From positions 26,680,202 through 26,744,201 of the forward strand of contig NC_012870.2 in NCBI RefSeq assembly GCF_000003195.3: 64,000 bases of DNA, read 5' to 3'. Source of the DNA: Sorghum bicolor (lineage: Eukaryota; Streptophyta; Magnoliopsida; Poales; Poaceae). Below are positions 12,701 through 20,964 of this stretch, piece by piece (position 1 is the first letter of the stretch; every line of letters starts with the position of its first letter). The position numbers and the translations under genes are program-made. The notes beneath the pieces were generated by a model. That model did not search any database. It saw only the letters and a list, made by a program, of their open reading frames with translations, and had not been told where the DNA came from.

Positions 12701-13193
12701 AGCCAATCGGGATGATACACTTCTTTTATGAATCCGGCTGCTAGAAGCCGTGTTATTTCTGTCCTAATAGCCTCCTTTTTATCACGAGCGAACCGTCGCA
12801 GCTTTTGCTTGATTGGTCTTGCGGTCTTCGAGACATTTAAGGAGTGCTCGATCAGGTTTCGTGGGACGCCGGGCATGTCTGCGGGTTTCCATGCGAAAAC
12901 GCTCACGTTGTCCCTTAGAAACCTGACGAGCGCGTCTTCCTATTTGGGATCCAGATCGGCCACGATGAGGGCCGTCTTCTCGGGGCTGCCATCGACCAGT
13001 TGAACTTCTTTATGCTCCTTGGATTTTGAATTCTTCCTGGCGGTCTCCTGCTCGGGTAGTCGGAGTTGGTCGGGAGGCAGCTGTGCGGCTTGAGTCGTTG
13101 TTTCTGCCATCCGGATTGAAAGGTCAATTGCTTCGGTGATCTTGAAGCTCTCTTCCTCGTAGGTATATGCGGTGTAAACATTGCCTCTGACGG
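9789..13193 (-). pseudogene. T1 reverse transcriptase / RNase H / integrase, broken
   Basis: Read from 13193 leftwards. A linker (13193-12940) ends in an in-frame TAG. Then comes reverse transcriptase with FLDCYSGYHQI and the catalytic YVDDVVVK (about 12330). A small deletion with frameshift near 12230 removes the segment after FGVPSG. The first RNase H and connection domain lies at about 12200-11700, and a second RNase H (MFFDGS, later [11 protein letters not shown]) at about 11560-11250. A TAA stop is at 11244, followed by integrase with a zinc-binding H/C region (CEGCQ) and the DDE residues in GLDMIG, ITDLGTQF and GQVERANG (about 10650-10320). A final frameshift near 10030 precedes the C-terminal piece with the WEGPF module (9789-9977). 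The second RNase H marks the Tat lineage. The protein is not functional as it stands. Confidence 0.88.
13189..13193. repeat. Target-site duplication of T2 (GACGG)
   Basis: GACGG at 13189-13193 is repeated at 25567-25571, immediately outside the T2 LTRs. Removing T2 and one copy restores the T1 reading. Confidence 0.95.
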
Positions 13194-13892
13194 TGTTGAC
13201 ACCATTTTTGGGCACGTGTCCAGGATGGCAGGACAGGGTGGCAGTACGATGCGGGTTGCTGGTAAGGATGGTTGCCGATGAGGGAAAGGTTGAATGTGAC
13301 TAAGTCCTCAGACAGTAATATGGTGTCGATGACCAAGTAAAAGGGTCTGCCGATGACTATGGCAAGGGGATTGCCGATGACGCGAAGGAGGAGTCCGGAA
13401 GCTGCCAGTTGTCATGTGGAGGAGTTTCGGTTTGTCACGAAGGATGGTTCTATTATTTCCTTATGTTATTTGTATCGTTTTGTATACGGGTTCCGTGTAA
13501 TTTGGAATTCGAATTCTAATCGTGTCTGGTCATAGCTCTTTGAGCAGGGTATAAATATAAGCCCTAAGACCTTGTAATCAAGAGATCTATCTATCAAGAA
13601 ATCAATCAAACATACGTTTTACTCATATTCCAGCATCTACTTTTCGACGACTTCGTCATACTTTTTTTTTTATTTATTACGAGTTCTTAGGAATTCGTCG
13701 ACTTAAGCTCGGCGTGTTCTCGAGTTCCGCGTGAGTACCTCTTAGCCGTGACATCCGGGCGCATCGCTGTTGTCAGGACTAAAGTATTCGAGTTATCACC
13801 TTTGCCGATAGCAAGGTCAAATCGGCTGGCACGCCTTAACGTTTGAATCGGGTATTAGCCCTTTGTGTTTGCAGATCAGTTTTGCATCAACA
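13194..13892 (+). repeat. T2 5' LTR
   Basis: 699 bp, TGTTGACACC to GCATCAACA. It contains a TATA box at 13550-13557 and five copies of GCCGAT/ATCGGC. Confidence 0.95.
13550..13557 (+). promoter_or_regulatory. TATA box of T2 5' LTR
   Basis: TATAAATA in the context CAGGGTATAAATATAAGCCC. It is kept at 34422-34429 (T3) and, as TATAAAT, at 58193-58199 (T4). Confidence 0.65.
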
Positions 13893-13899
13893 CATCTTT

Positions 13900-13917
13900 T
13901 GGCACGCCCGGTGGGAC
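13900..13917 (+). other. T2 primer-binding site
   Basis: TGGCACGCCCGGTGGGAC begins seven bases after the LTR. The TGGC start and position are right for a primer site, but I cannot name the tRNA with confidence (a tRNA-Arg is plausible). Variants occur in T3 (34761-34778) and T4 (58530-58547). Confidence 0.75.
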
Positions 13918-13938
13918 AGATTCAAGATCAAGATCAGC

Positions 13939-16900
13939 ATGTCGATCTCTGACCTCGATCAAGACAACGTCATCCCCGTGACGGAAGCTAACCTTAAGGA
14001 TGAGCAGAAGCAAGCTATTGCCCAAGCCATGGAAGAGTTCAAGCAGCAGTGCCTGAAGTCTTTCAGCATAAACAGAAGCGGCGAAGTGGTCCAGAAAGAT
14101 GCACTGCCAGCACCACGGCAGGTCACCTTCGACGCTAATCCTGGCAAGCTTCAAGACATGGTTGACAATGCCATCAATCGAGCGCTGATCAACCAAGCTG
14201 GTGTACTGTCTAACACGGTGTTCAACGCCGTGGCAAGAACTTTCAAGGAAGGACAAATCCCGCCGGATTATGTGGGCCCTTCCCATCATCAACCCACGGC
14301 ACCAGAGGTCACGGCTCCATCGGCTGCCTTGACGAGTGCAAGTGCACAGTCTGCCGTCCCTCCAAGTACATTGGGGACTACCGGTGCACTATCTATGCCG
14401 ATGGCAACCAACCCCCAAATTTCAGTTGGGCAGCATAAACTGACGACAGATATGTTGGCATCGGCAATGTCAGGGTTAAATCTTCCCCCCAACTGGTGGG
14501 GTTATGGTATGCCTCCAGAGTTGACGCCGAGAACATCACAGACAACTGACATGAGGGGCAAAACTCCTATGACGTCGGTACCTTCCAATGTGCCGGTGAA
14601 CCAGAGTCCTCGGTATACCACAACTACTACTGCAAGGCCTCACACTGGAAATCCTCAAGATTCAATGTTCCAGATGCCCAACGCATCGGCAGAGTCAATG
14701 CTGATGCAACAGAGGCCTATGGCCCAGTCGGGGTATGTCAATTCAACGACGATACCCAATTACCAATCATCGGCAGCACCTATGCCGATGAACGCTAATA
14801 ATGGATGGTTTGGACAGCAAGCCTTTCCACAGTCGCCCCAGCAGGGTTATCAGACTACGGGGTTCCAGCAAGGGCAGGTTTATCCCGGGTTCCAAGGTCA
14901 GGGAATGTCCAACCAGCCAATAAATTTTGGACAGCAACTCGGAGGACAGCCAGTCGGTGGACAGCAGTTTGGTAGTCCGCAGATTGGAGGACAGGTGACC
15001 AATACGATGTTCCATACAGGTCAGGTCCCAAACAGACACGTGGAGGTTCGCCACCAAGTGCCGGATCCGCAGCTGCCTCATCGGCAAGATGCCGATGCTT
15101 ATTGGGCCGATAAGATTGATGAAGTAATGAAGGAACAATTTGGGATAAAACCCAAAGTCAACACTTATTCTTACCGGACACCGTATCCTCCAGCGTATGA
15201 TTTGATCCCGCTTCCACATCGGTACAAGGTACCGGATTTTACAAAGTTTTCCGGACAGGACGACACGTCAACCATGGAGCATGTCAACAGGTTCATTATT
15301 CAATGTGGAGAAGCTGGTAACAGGGACGAATTAAGGGTTCGTCTATTTTCATCATCATTGTCTGGATCGGCCTTTACTTGGTTCATATCATTGCCTCCCA
15401 ATTCAGTAATTACTTGGGCCGATCTAGAGAAGCAATTCCACAGATACTTCTTCTCGGGGGTTCATGAGAAGAAGATCACCGACTTGGTCAAGTTGAGGCA
15501 ACGTAATGATGAGTCGGTTGAGGGATTTGTGCAGAGGATACGAGAGGTCAAAAATAAATGCTATAGCCTGGTTCTGGATGATCGGCAGCTAGCCGATTTG
15601 GCTTTCCAGGGTTTGTTGCCACACATCAGGGATAAGTATGCCTCTCAGGAGTTTGAAAGTTTAAGTCACTTGGTGCAGAGGATATCCGATCAAGACATCA
15701 AGCCTTTCGAGCCTAAGAGGGCATGGAATAAGAAAGTCTCATTCGTTGATGAAGCAACAAGCTCAGATTCCGATGAAGAACCAGTAATCGGTTTGGCAGA
15801 ATGGGTAAAAAACAAGAAGCCGATGTCTTGTCCTTTTGGGCAGAAGGAACCAGAGAAGTTTGCATTTGACACCGCCAAGGCCGATAGGATATTTGACTTT
15901 CTACTTCAGGAAGGTCAAATCAAATTGTCACCTAACCACGTGATCCCGTCGGCAGAAGAGTTGAAGAGGATGAGGTATTGCAAGTGGCATAATGCAACTT
16001 CACATGATACCAATGAGTGTAAAGTATTCAGACAACAGCTGCAATCGGCCATAGAGTCAGGGAGAATCAAGTTTGATAGTTCCAAAGCCCAGAAGCCGAT
16101 GAAGATAGACCAACATCCTTTCCCGACGAACATGTTGGATGCTAAGGGGAAGGCTAAGGTCTTAACGTCGGAGACAGCTGAGAAGAGTGCATCGGTAGAT
16201 CCTCAGCATCAAGTTACTACCGCCGATGCAAGAAGTAAGGGCTTGGTCCAGGAAGGAGCTAGCTCAGGAAGAATTCCTCGATCTGGTATTGTCATAACTC
16301 ATAGAAGGCCTCGAGAGAGATGGCAACAACGGGAAGATCGGTACCGGCGCCAGCAGGAAGATTATCAACGGGAAGAAGAGAGACGCCGACAGGAGTGGAA
16401 TCGGCACAGAGATCATTGGAATTGCCCATTCTTCATCCATTGTTGGGAGGAAAATATCAAGCTTCCTACTGTCAGAGACTGCCCTGAATGCAACGGTTAT
16501 GATCGGTACGACAGGAACGATCGGCGTTATCATGATGATGAACGACGATTTAATGGGCCGATCAGAGGAAGGGCGGCAGTTCATGATCGGCTGGGGGGCA
16601 GGCTTAGCGTTCACGATCGGCTCGGTGACCGTGTCCAGTATTTTCCCAGGAACCAAGAGGAGCTTGAAAGAATGGCTGATGCGCGGGTTCCCGATGAATT
16701 CATATTTTGCAGGGATACTAACACGCATCGCATGGAGTCAAGAGAGAACCAACGCCCGACGGCAAGACAAAGGCCACTTCCTCCATGGTGCCCTCAAGGA
16801 TTAACCAAGACACAGAAAAGGAGATTGCAACGAGAAAGGCAGGAAGAGCTAAATAAAGGAGAGAACTCTGGGAGTCGGCAGCCGTCAGACGCTAAGAAAG

Positions 16901-17586
16901 AAGGTCCATCGGCAGGCGTCAACATGGTATTCATGTTGCCGATGGAGTTTCTTGCACCGGCCAGTGACGACGAGTTGGGATTTTCTGATCAGATAGCTCA
17001 GTTGGCTCTGGATCCAATGACGGCTATCTTTGAGAAACCTGCCGATAACGAGAGGCAGCATCTTAAAGCTTTGTTCCTCAAAGGAAGGGTTGATGGGCAG
17101 CCAATGACTAAGATCCTAGTTGATGGTGGGGCTGCTATTAATATTATGCCATATGCAGTATATCGGAAGCTTGGGAAAGGGGATCAAGATTTGACCAAGA
17201 CCGATATGATGCTCAAGGACTTCGAGGGAAACGTGTCTCCGGTCAAGGGGGCGATATGTGCGGAGTTGACCATCGGCAGCAAAACCTTGCCGACAACCTT
17301 TTTCGTGATCAGCGGAAAAGGTGCCTACAATTTATTATTGGGGAGAGATTGGATTCATGCCAATTGTTGTGTCCCATCTACAATGCATCAGTGCTTGGTT
17401 CAGTGGGTAGGTGACAAGGTTGAGATCGTCCCAGGGGATTCTTCTTATGTTATCGCATCAGCAGAAGCGGATACTTATGAAAAAACTAGGTGCATTTCAG
17501 GAGAAGTTTGGGAGAAAGATTTTCTCAAAGTTGCCGATTATGAGATTCCACCGATCCAAGCAGTCGGTTCTGACGATGGTTTTTAA
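13939..17586 (+). CDS. T2 gag-protease polyprotein
   Basis: The start is ATG 13939, 21 bp after the primer site; the open frame extends further upstream only through LTR and primer site without an ATG. The product is 1,215 residues. A Pro/Gln/Met-rich N-terminal region is followed by the gag core (about 410-590, retrotransposon gag family). Next comes a zinc-knuckle variant C681-x2-H684-x4-H689-x4-C694, then an Arg/Glu/Tyr-rich charged stretch. The retropepsin has its active-site Asp at about 1062 in LVDGGAAIN and a later LLLGRDW motif. DGG in place of DTG/DSG is usual in Tat-type proteases. Gag should form the particle and protease should process it. It ends in TAA overlapping the ATG of pol. 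Confidence 0.93.
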   Translation: MSISDLDQDNVIPVTEANLKDEQKQAIAQAMEEFKQQCLKSFSINRSGEVVQKDALPAPRQVTFDANPGKLQDMVDNAINRALINQAGVLSNTVFNAVARTFKEGQIPPDYVGPSHHQPTAPEVTAPSAALTSASAQSAVPPSTLGTTGALSMPMATNPQISVGQHKLTTDMLASAMSGLNLPPNWWGYGMPPELTPRTSQTTDMRGKTPMTSVPSNVPVNQSPRYTTTTTARPHTGNPQDSMFQMPNASAESMLMQQRPMAQSGYVNSTTIPNYQSSAAPMPMNANNGWFGQQAFPQSPQQGYQTTGFQQGQVYPGFQGQGMSNQPINFGQQLGGQPVGGQQFGSPQIGGQVTNTMFHTGQVPNRHVEVRHQVPDPQLPHRQDADAYWADKIDEVMKEQFGIKPKVNTYSYRTPYPPAYDLIPLPHRYKVPDFTKFSGQDDTSTMEHVNRFIIQCGEAGNRDELRVRLFSSSLSGSAFTWFISLPPNSVITWADLEKQFHRYFFSGVHEKKITDLVKLRQRNDESVEGFVQRIREVKNKCYSLVLDDRQLADLAFQGLLPHIRDKYASQEFESLSHLVQRISDQDIKPFEPKRAWNKKVSFVDEATSSDSDEEPVIGLAEWVKNKKPMSCPFGQKEPEKFAFDTAKADRIFDFLLQEGQIKLSPNHVIPSAEELKRMRYCKWHNATSHDTNECKVFRQQLQSAIESGRIKFDSSKAQKPMKIDQHPFPTNMLDAKGKAKVLTSETAEKSASVDPQHQVTTADARSKGLVQEGASSGRIPRSGIVITHRRPRERWQQREDRYRRQQEDYQREEERRRQEWNRHRDHWNCPFFIHCWEENIKLPTVRDCPECNGYDRYDRNDRRYHDDERRFNGPIRGRAAVHDRLGGRLSVHDRLGDRVQYFPRNQEELERMADARVPDEFIFCRDTNTHRMESRENQRPTARQRPLPPWCPQGLTKTQKRRLQRERQEELNKGENSGSRQPSDAKKEGPSAGVNMVFMLPMEFLAPASDDELGFSDQIAQLALDPMTAIFEKPADNERQHLKALFLKGRVDGQPMTKILVDGGAAINIMPYAVYRKLGKGDQDLTKTDMMLKDFEGNVSPVKGAICAELTIGSKTLPTTFFVISGKGAYNLLLGRDWIHANCCVPSTMHQCLVQWVGDKVEIVPGDSSYVIASAEADTYEKTRCISGEVWEKDFLKVADYEIPPIQAVGSDDGF

Positions 17587-17588
17587 TG
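17584..17588 (+). promoter_or_regulatory. TAATG stop-start overlap joining gag-protease and pol
   Basis: TAA of gag-protease and ATG of pol share one A, so pol lies in a different frame. The same five bases are kept at 38383-38387 (T3) and 62159-62163 (T4), in the same GTTTTAATGGATAG context. This suggests that pol is made by termination and re-initiation rather than by frameshifting. Confidence 0.7.
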
Positions 17589-20500
17589 GATAGATTCGCC
17601 GATGATGGAAAATTAGGCCAGGGATTCACATCGGCCGATGATTTGGTAGAAGTAGATATAGGTAGTGGTGATAAGCCTAGGCCTACTTTTATTAGCGCTA
17701 AACTAGATCCTGAGTGCAAACGGCAATTAACTAGTTTGTTAAAGGAATATAAAGATTGCTTTGCTTGGGATTATACAGAGATGCCTGGTTTAGACCGATC
17801 AATTGTTGAACATCGGTTACCCATTAAGTCTGGATTTCGGCCACATCAGCAACCAGCCCGCCGATGTAATCCTAACATTCTACCTGATATTAAGGCCAAA
17901 ATCACTAAACTTATTGAAGCTAAGTTTATTCGGCAGTGCCGGTATGCTGAATGGATTTCCAATGTCGTCCCGGTTTACAAGAAGAACGGGAAGCTTCGGG
18001 TGTGCATTGATTTCAGGAATCTCAATAAAGCTACGCCGATGGATGGATATCCAATGCCTGTCGCCGATCTGCTGGTTGATGCTGCGGCTGGCCATCGGGT
18101 CATCAGCTTCATGGATGGTAATGCGGGTTACAATCAAATATTCATGGCAGAAGAGGATATTCCAAAAACCGCATTCAGGTGTCCTGGTCATGTTGGACTA
18201 TTTGAATGGATAGTCATGACTTTTGGGTTAAGGAATGCCGGTGCTACTTATCAAAGGGCTATGAATTTTATATTTCATGAGTTCATCGGCAAGATCGTAG
18301 AAATTTATATTGATGATGTGGTGGTGAAGTCTGGAGATTTCTCAAAGCATCTGGCCGATTTACGAAGAGTGTTGGAGTGCACAAGGAAGCATGGATTGAA
18401 GATGAATCCCAACAAGTGTGCATTTGGCGTATCGGCAGGGCAGTTTCTTGGTTTCATGGTACATCAGAGGGGTATTGAAATTAGTCGAAGATCTATTGAT
18501 GCTATCAATAAAATAGTGGCCCCTACCAATAAAACCGAGCTCCAATCTTTGATCGGCAAAGTGAATTTTATCAGAAGATTTATATCGAATTTATCTGGGA
18601 GAATTCGTGCTTTCAGTCCTCTTCTTAAATTGAAAGCCGATCAGGAGTTTGTTTGGGGAAAAGAACAGCAGTTGGCTCTAGATGAAATCAAAAGGTATCT
18701 AGTAAACCCTCCAGTTTTAGTTCCACCTCAACAAGGGAAACCCTTCAAATTATATTTATCTACCGATGGATCGGTTATCGGTTCAGCTTTGGTTCAAGAA
18801 TTTGAAGGGAAAGAGAGGGTAATTTATTATTTGAGTAGGAGGTTAATTGATGCTGAAACCAGGTATTCGGCCATTGAGAAGCTGTGCTTATGCTTATATT
18901 TTTCATGTATCAAGCTAAGACATTACCTGTTGTCGGCCGAATGTGCTGTTGTTTGCAAAGATGACGTGGTCCGATACATGCTATCTATGCCGATTATGAG
19001 CGGTAGGATCGGTAAATGGATTTTGGCGCTGTCGGAGTTCGATTTGCGTTACGAATCGGCTAAGGCGGTCAAAGGGCAGGTTATGGCCGATTTTGTGACT
19101 CAGCATTGCGGTCTAGTGGAAACCTTGGAAATTGCACCCTGGACGCTCTTCTTTGATGGATCTACCTGTGACCGGGGAGCAGGAATCGGCATTATATTAG
19201 TTTCTCCTAAGGGGAGGAAGTATGAATTTTCTTTGCCGATTGTTGCTACATCAACAAATAATCAGGCTGAGTATCAAGCTCTGATCAGGGGATTGGAGTT
19301 GTTAAGAGAAGTTCGTGCTGATGCTGTTGAAGTATTCGGAGATTCCATGTTGGTTATAAATCAATTGGCCGGAAGCTATGAATGCCGGAGTGAAGTTCTC
19401 ATAACCTATTTCGAGAGAAGTATACAACTGTTAAAGGAATTCAAGAACTTCCGATTGGAGCATATTCCCCGATTGCATAATGAAGACGCTAATCGGTTAG
19501 CCCAGCATGCCTCGGGATATCAGCCAATGATTAATGCGACATCGGTAGTCAGTGCCGGTGATTGGAGGGAAGAAATTATTGATTATCTAAAAGATCCATC
19601 CAAAAAAGTTGAAAGACGGGTTCGATTTCAAGCAACCAAGTATGTGATCCTTGAAAATGAATTGTATTATCGAACTATCGACGGAATTCTTCTCCGATGC
19701 TTGGGTGATGATGAAGCCAGAAGTTTGATGGGAGAAATCCATGAAGGAGTGTGTGGAGCGCATCAGTCAGCTTTTAAGATGAAGTGGATGATTCGAAGGA
19801 ATGGATATTTTTGGCCAACCATACTTGAAGATTGTTTTAAATATTTCAAGGGATGTCAAGGTTGTCAAAAGTTCGGTAATATCCAGAGAGCACCCGCATC
19901 GGCTATGAATCCTATAATAAAACCTTGGCCGTTCCGGGGGTGGGCCATCGATCTGATCGGCCAGATTTATCCACCATCTAGCAAAGGGCATAAATTCATT
20001 CTAGTTGCCACTGACTATTTCACCAAGTGGGTCGAAGCTATTCCTTTGAAGAAAGTCACATCGGCCAATATGATTGATTTTGTGAAGGAGCATATTATTT
20101 ACCGATTTGGGATTCCCCAAACGATTACTACCGATCAGGGCACCATGTTCACGTCGGGGGAGTTCGATGAATTCGCAATCGGTATGGGAATTAAAGTGTT
20201 GAATTCTTCTCCCTACTATGCTCAAGCCAATGGGCAGGCCGAAGCGTCTAACAAGGGAATTATCAAGCTTATTAAACGAAAGATTGAAGAAAATCCTAGG
20301 CGGTGGCATACATTGTTGAATGAAGCACTGTGGTCTTATCGGATGGCTTGTCATGGATCAATCAAGGTGTCACCTTATCAATTGGTGTATGGACATGATG
20401 CAGTTTTGCCTTGGGAGATTAAGGCTGGATCTAGGCGATTATCTTTTCAAGATCAATTGGCTGCCGATGATTATGCCACTTTAATGACCGATGAGTTAGA

Positions 20501-20819
20501 TGATTTAGCAGGGCATCGGTTAAAGGCTTTAATGAGTATAGAAGAAAATAAGAAGAGAGTTGCCAGATGGTATGATAAAAAAGTGAAGGCTAAGGAGTTT
20601 GCCGATGGGGATTTGGTATGGAAGTTGATTTTGCCAGTCGGGACTAAAAGTTCAAAGTTTGGGAAGTGGTCTCCTAATTGGGAAGGTCCTTATCGGATAA
20701 AACGCTCAGCTCCTGGTAATGCCTATATTCTAGAAACTCTCGAAGGAGTTGAATTTCCCAGAGCGTTAAATGGCAAATATTTGAAGAAGTACTACCCCAG
20801 CATATGGATCGATGCATAA
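17586..20819 (+). CDS. T2 pol: reverse transcriptase, two RNase H, integrase
   Basis: 1,077 residues from ATG 17586. Reverse transcriptase lies at about 90-270 with FMDGNAGYNQI and the catalytic Y241-I-D-D244. The classic RNase H/connection region is at about 370-480 (LYLSTDG, YYLSRRL). A second, archaeal-like RNase H is at about 520-650 with FFDGS (D524), an AEYQAL Glu and a FGDS Asp. Integrase follows with an N-terminal H/C zinc module (CQGCQ), catalytic D789 (AIDLIG), D850 (TTDQGT) and E886 (GQAEAS), with 35 residues between the last two. Near the C-terminus is a WEGPYRI module of the GPY/F type. No stop or frameshift is present, so the copy may be active. Two RNase H domains are the hallmark of Tat-lineage elements. 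Confidence 0.95.
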   Translation: MDRFADDGKLGQGFTSADDLVEVDIGSGDKPRPTFISAKLDPECKRQLTSLLKEYKDCFAWDYTEMPGLDRSIVEHRLPIKSGFRPHQQPARRCNPNILPDIKAKITKLIEAKFIRQCRYAEWISNVVPVYKKNGKLRVCIDFRNLNKATPMDGYPMPVADLLVDAAAGHRVISFMDGNAGYNQIFMAEEDIPKTAFRCPGHVGLFEWIVMTFGLRNAGATYQRAMNFIFHEFIGKIVEIYIDDVVVKSGDFSKHLADLRRVLECTRKHGLKMNPNKCAFGVSAGQFLGFMVHQRGIEISRRSIDAINKIVAPTNKTELQSLIGKVNFIRRFISNLSGRIRAFSPLLKLKADQEFVWGKEQQLALDEIKRYLVNPPVLVPPQQGKPFKLYLSTDGSVIGSALVQEFEGKERVIYYLSRRLIDAETRYSAIEKLCLCLYFSCIKLRHYLLSAECAVVCKDDVVRYMLSMPIMSGRIGKWILALSEFDLRYESAKAVKGQVMADFVTQHCGLVETLEIAPWTLFFDGSTCDRGAGIGIILVSPKGRKYEFSLPIVATSTNNQAEYQALIRGLELLREVRADAVEVFGDSMLVINQLAGSYECRSEVLITYFERSIQLLKEFKNFRLEHIPRLHNEDANRLAQHASGYQPMINATSVVSAGDWREEIIDYLKDPSKKVERRVRFQATKYVILENELYYRTIDGILLRCLGDDEARSLMGEIHEGVCGAHQSAFKMKWMIRRNGYFWPTILEDCFKYFKGCQGCQKFGNIQRAPASAMNPIIKPWPFRGWAIDLIGQIYPPSSKGHKFILVATDYFTKWVEAIPLKKVTSANMIDFVKEHIIYRFGIPQTITTDQGTMFTSGEFDEFAIGMGIKVLNSSPYYAQANGQAEASNKGIIKLIKRKIEENPRRWHTLLNEALWSYRMACHGSIKVSPYQLVYGHDAVLPWEIKAGSRRLSFQDQLAADDYATLMTDELDDLAGHRLKALMSIEENKKRVARWYDKKVKAKEFADGDLVWKLILPVGTKSSKFGKWSPNWEGPYRIKRSAPGNAYILETLEGVEFPRALNGKYLKKYYPSIWIDA

Positions 20820-20829
20820 AAGGTTAAGT

Positions 20830-20913
20830 GCCGATAACACTCCTATCGGCTGAATTTAAATGTTCAAGGGCAGACTTAATGTTTCAAAAGATGCCGATAA
20901 CAGTCTTATCGGC
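20830..20913. terminator. Two GCCGATA/TATCGGC hairpins between convergent T2 genes
   Basis: GCCGATA (20830-20836) pairs with TATCGGC (20844-20850), and GCCGATAA (20893-20900) with TTATCGGC (20906-20913). They fill the 145-bp gap between the pol stop and the stop of the antisense gene. T3 keeps the first (43867-43887) and a damaged second (from 43932). They could act as a two-way 3'-end signal or as protein-binding sites; the role is inferred only from position. Confidence 0.5.
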
Positions 20914-20964
20914 TAGACTAAAAGCTAAAAACGGAGAAACAAAGGTGTGTCGCTGATGAAAGCT

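Noticed and set aside
13843..13938. An upstream extension of the T2 gag frame into the LTR
   Set aside because: The extension begins at a TTG and passes through LTR end and primer site. The first ATG in frame is 13939.
15915..16728. Long minus-strand ORFs opposite T2 gag
   Set aside because: They mirror a strongly coding plus frame, show no recognisable domains, and have no splice or promoter support, unlike the antisense gene further right.
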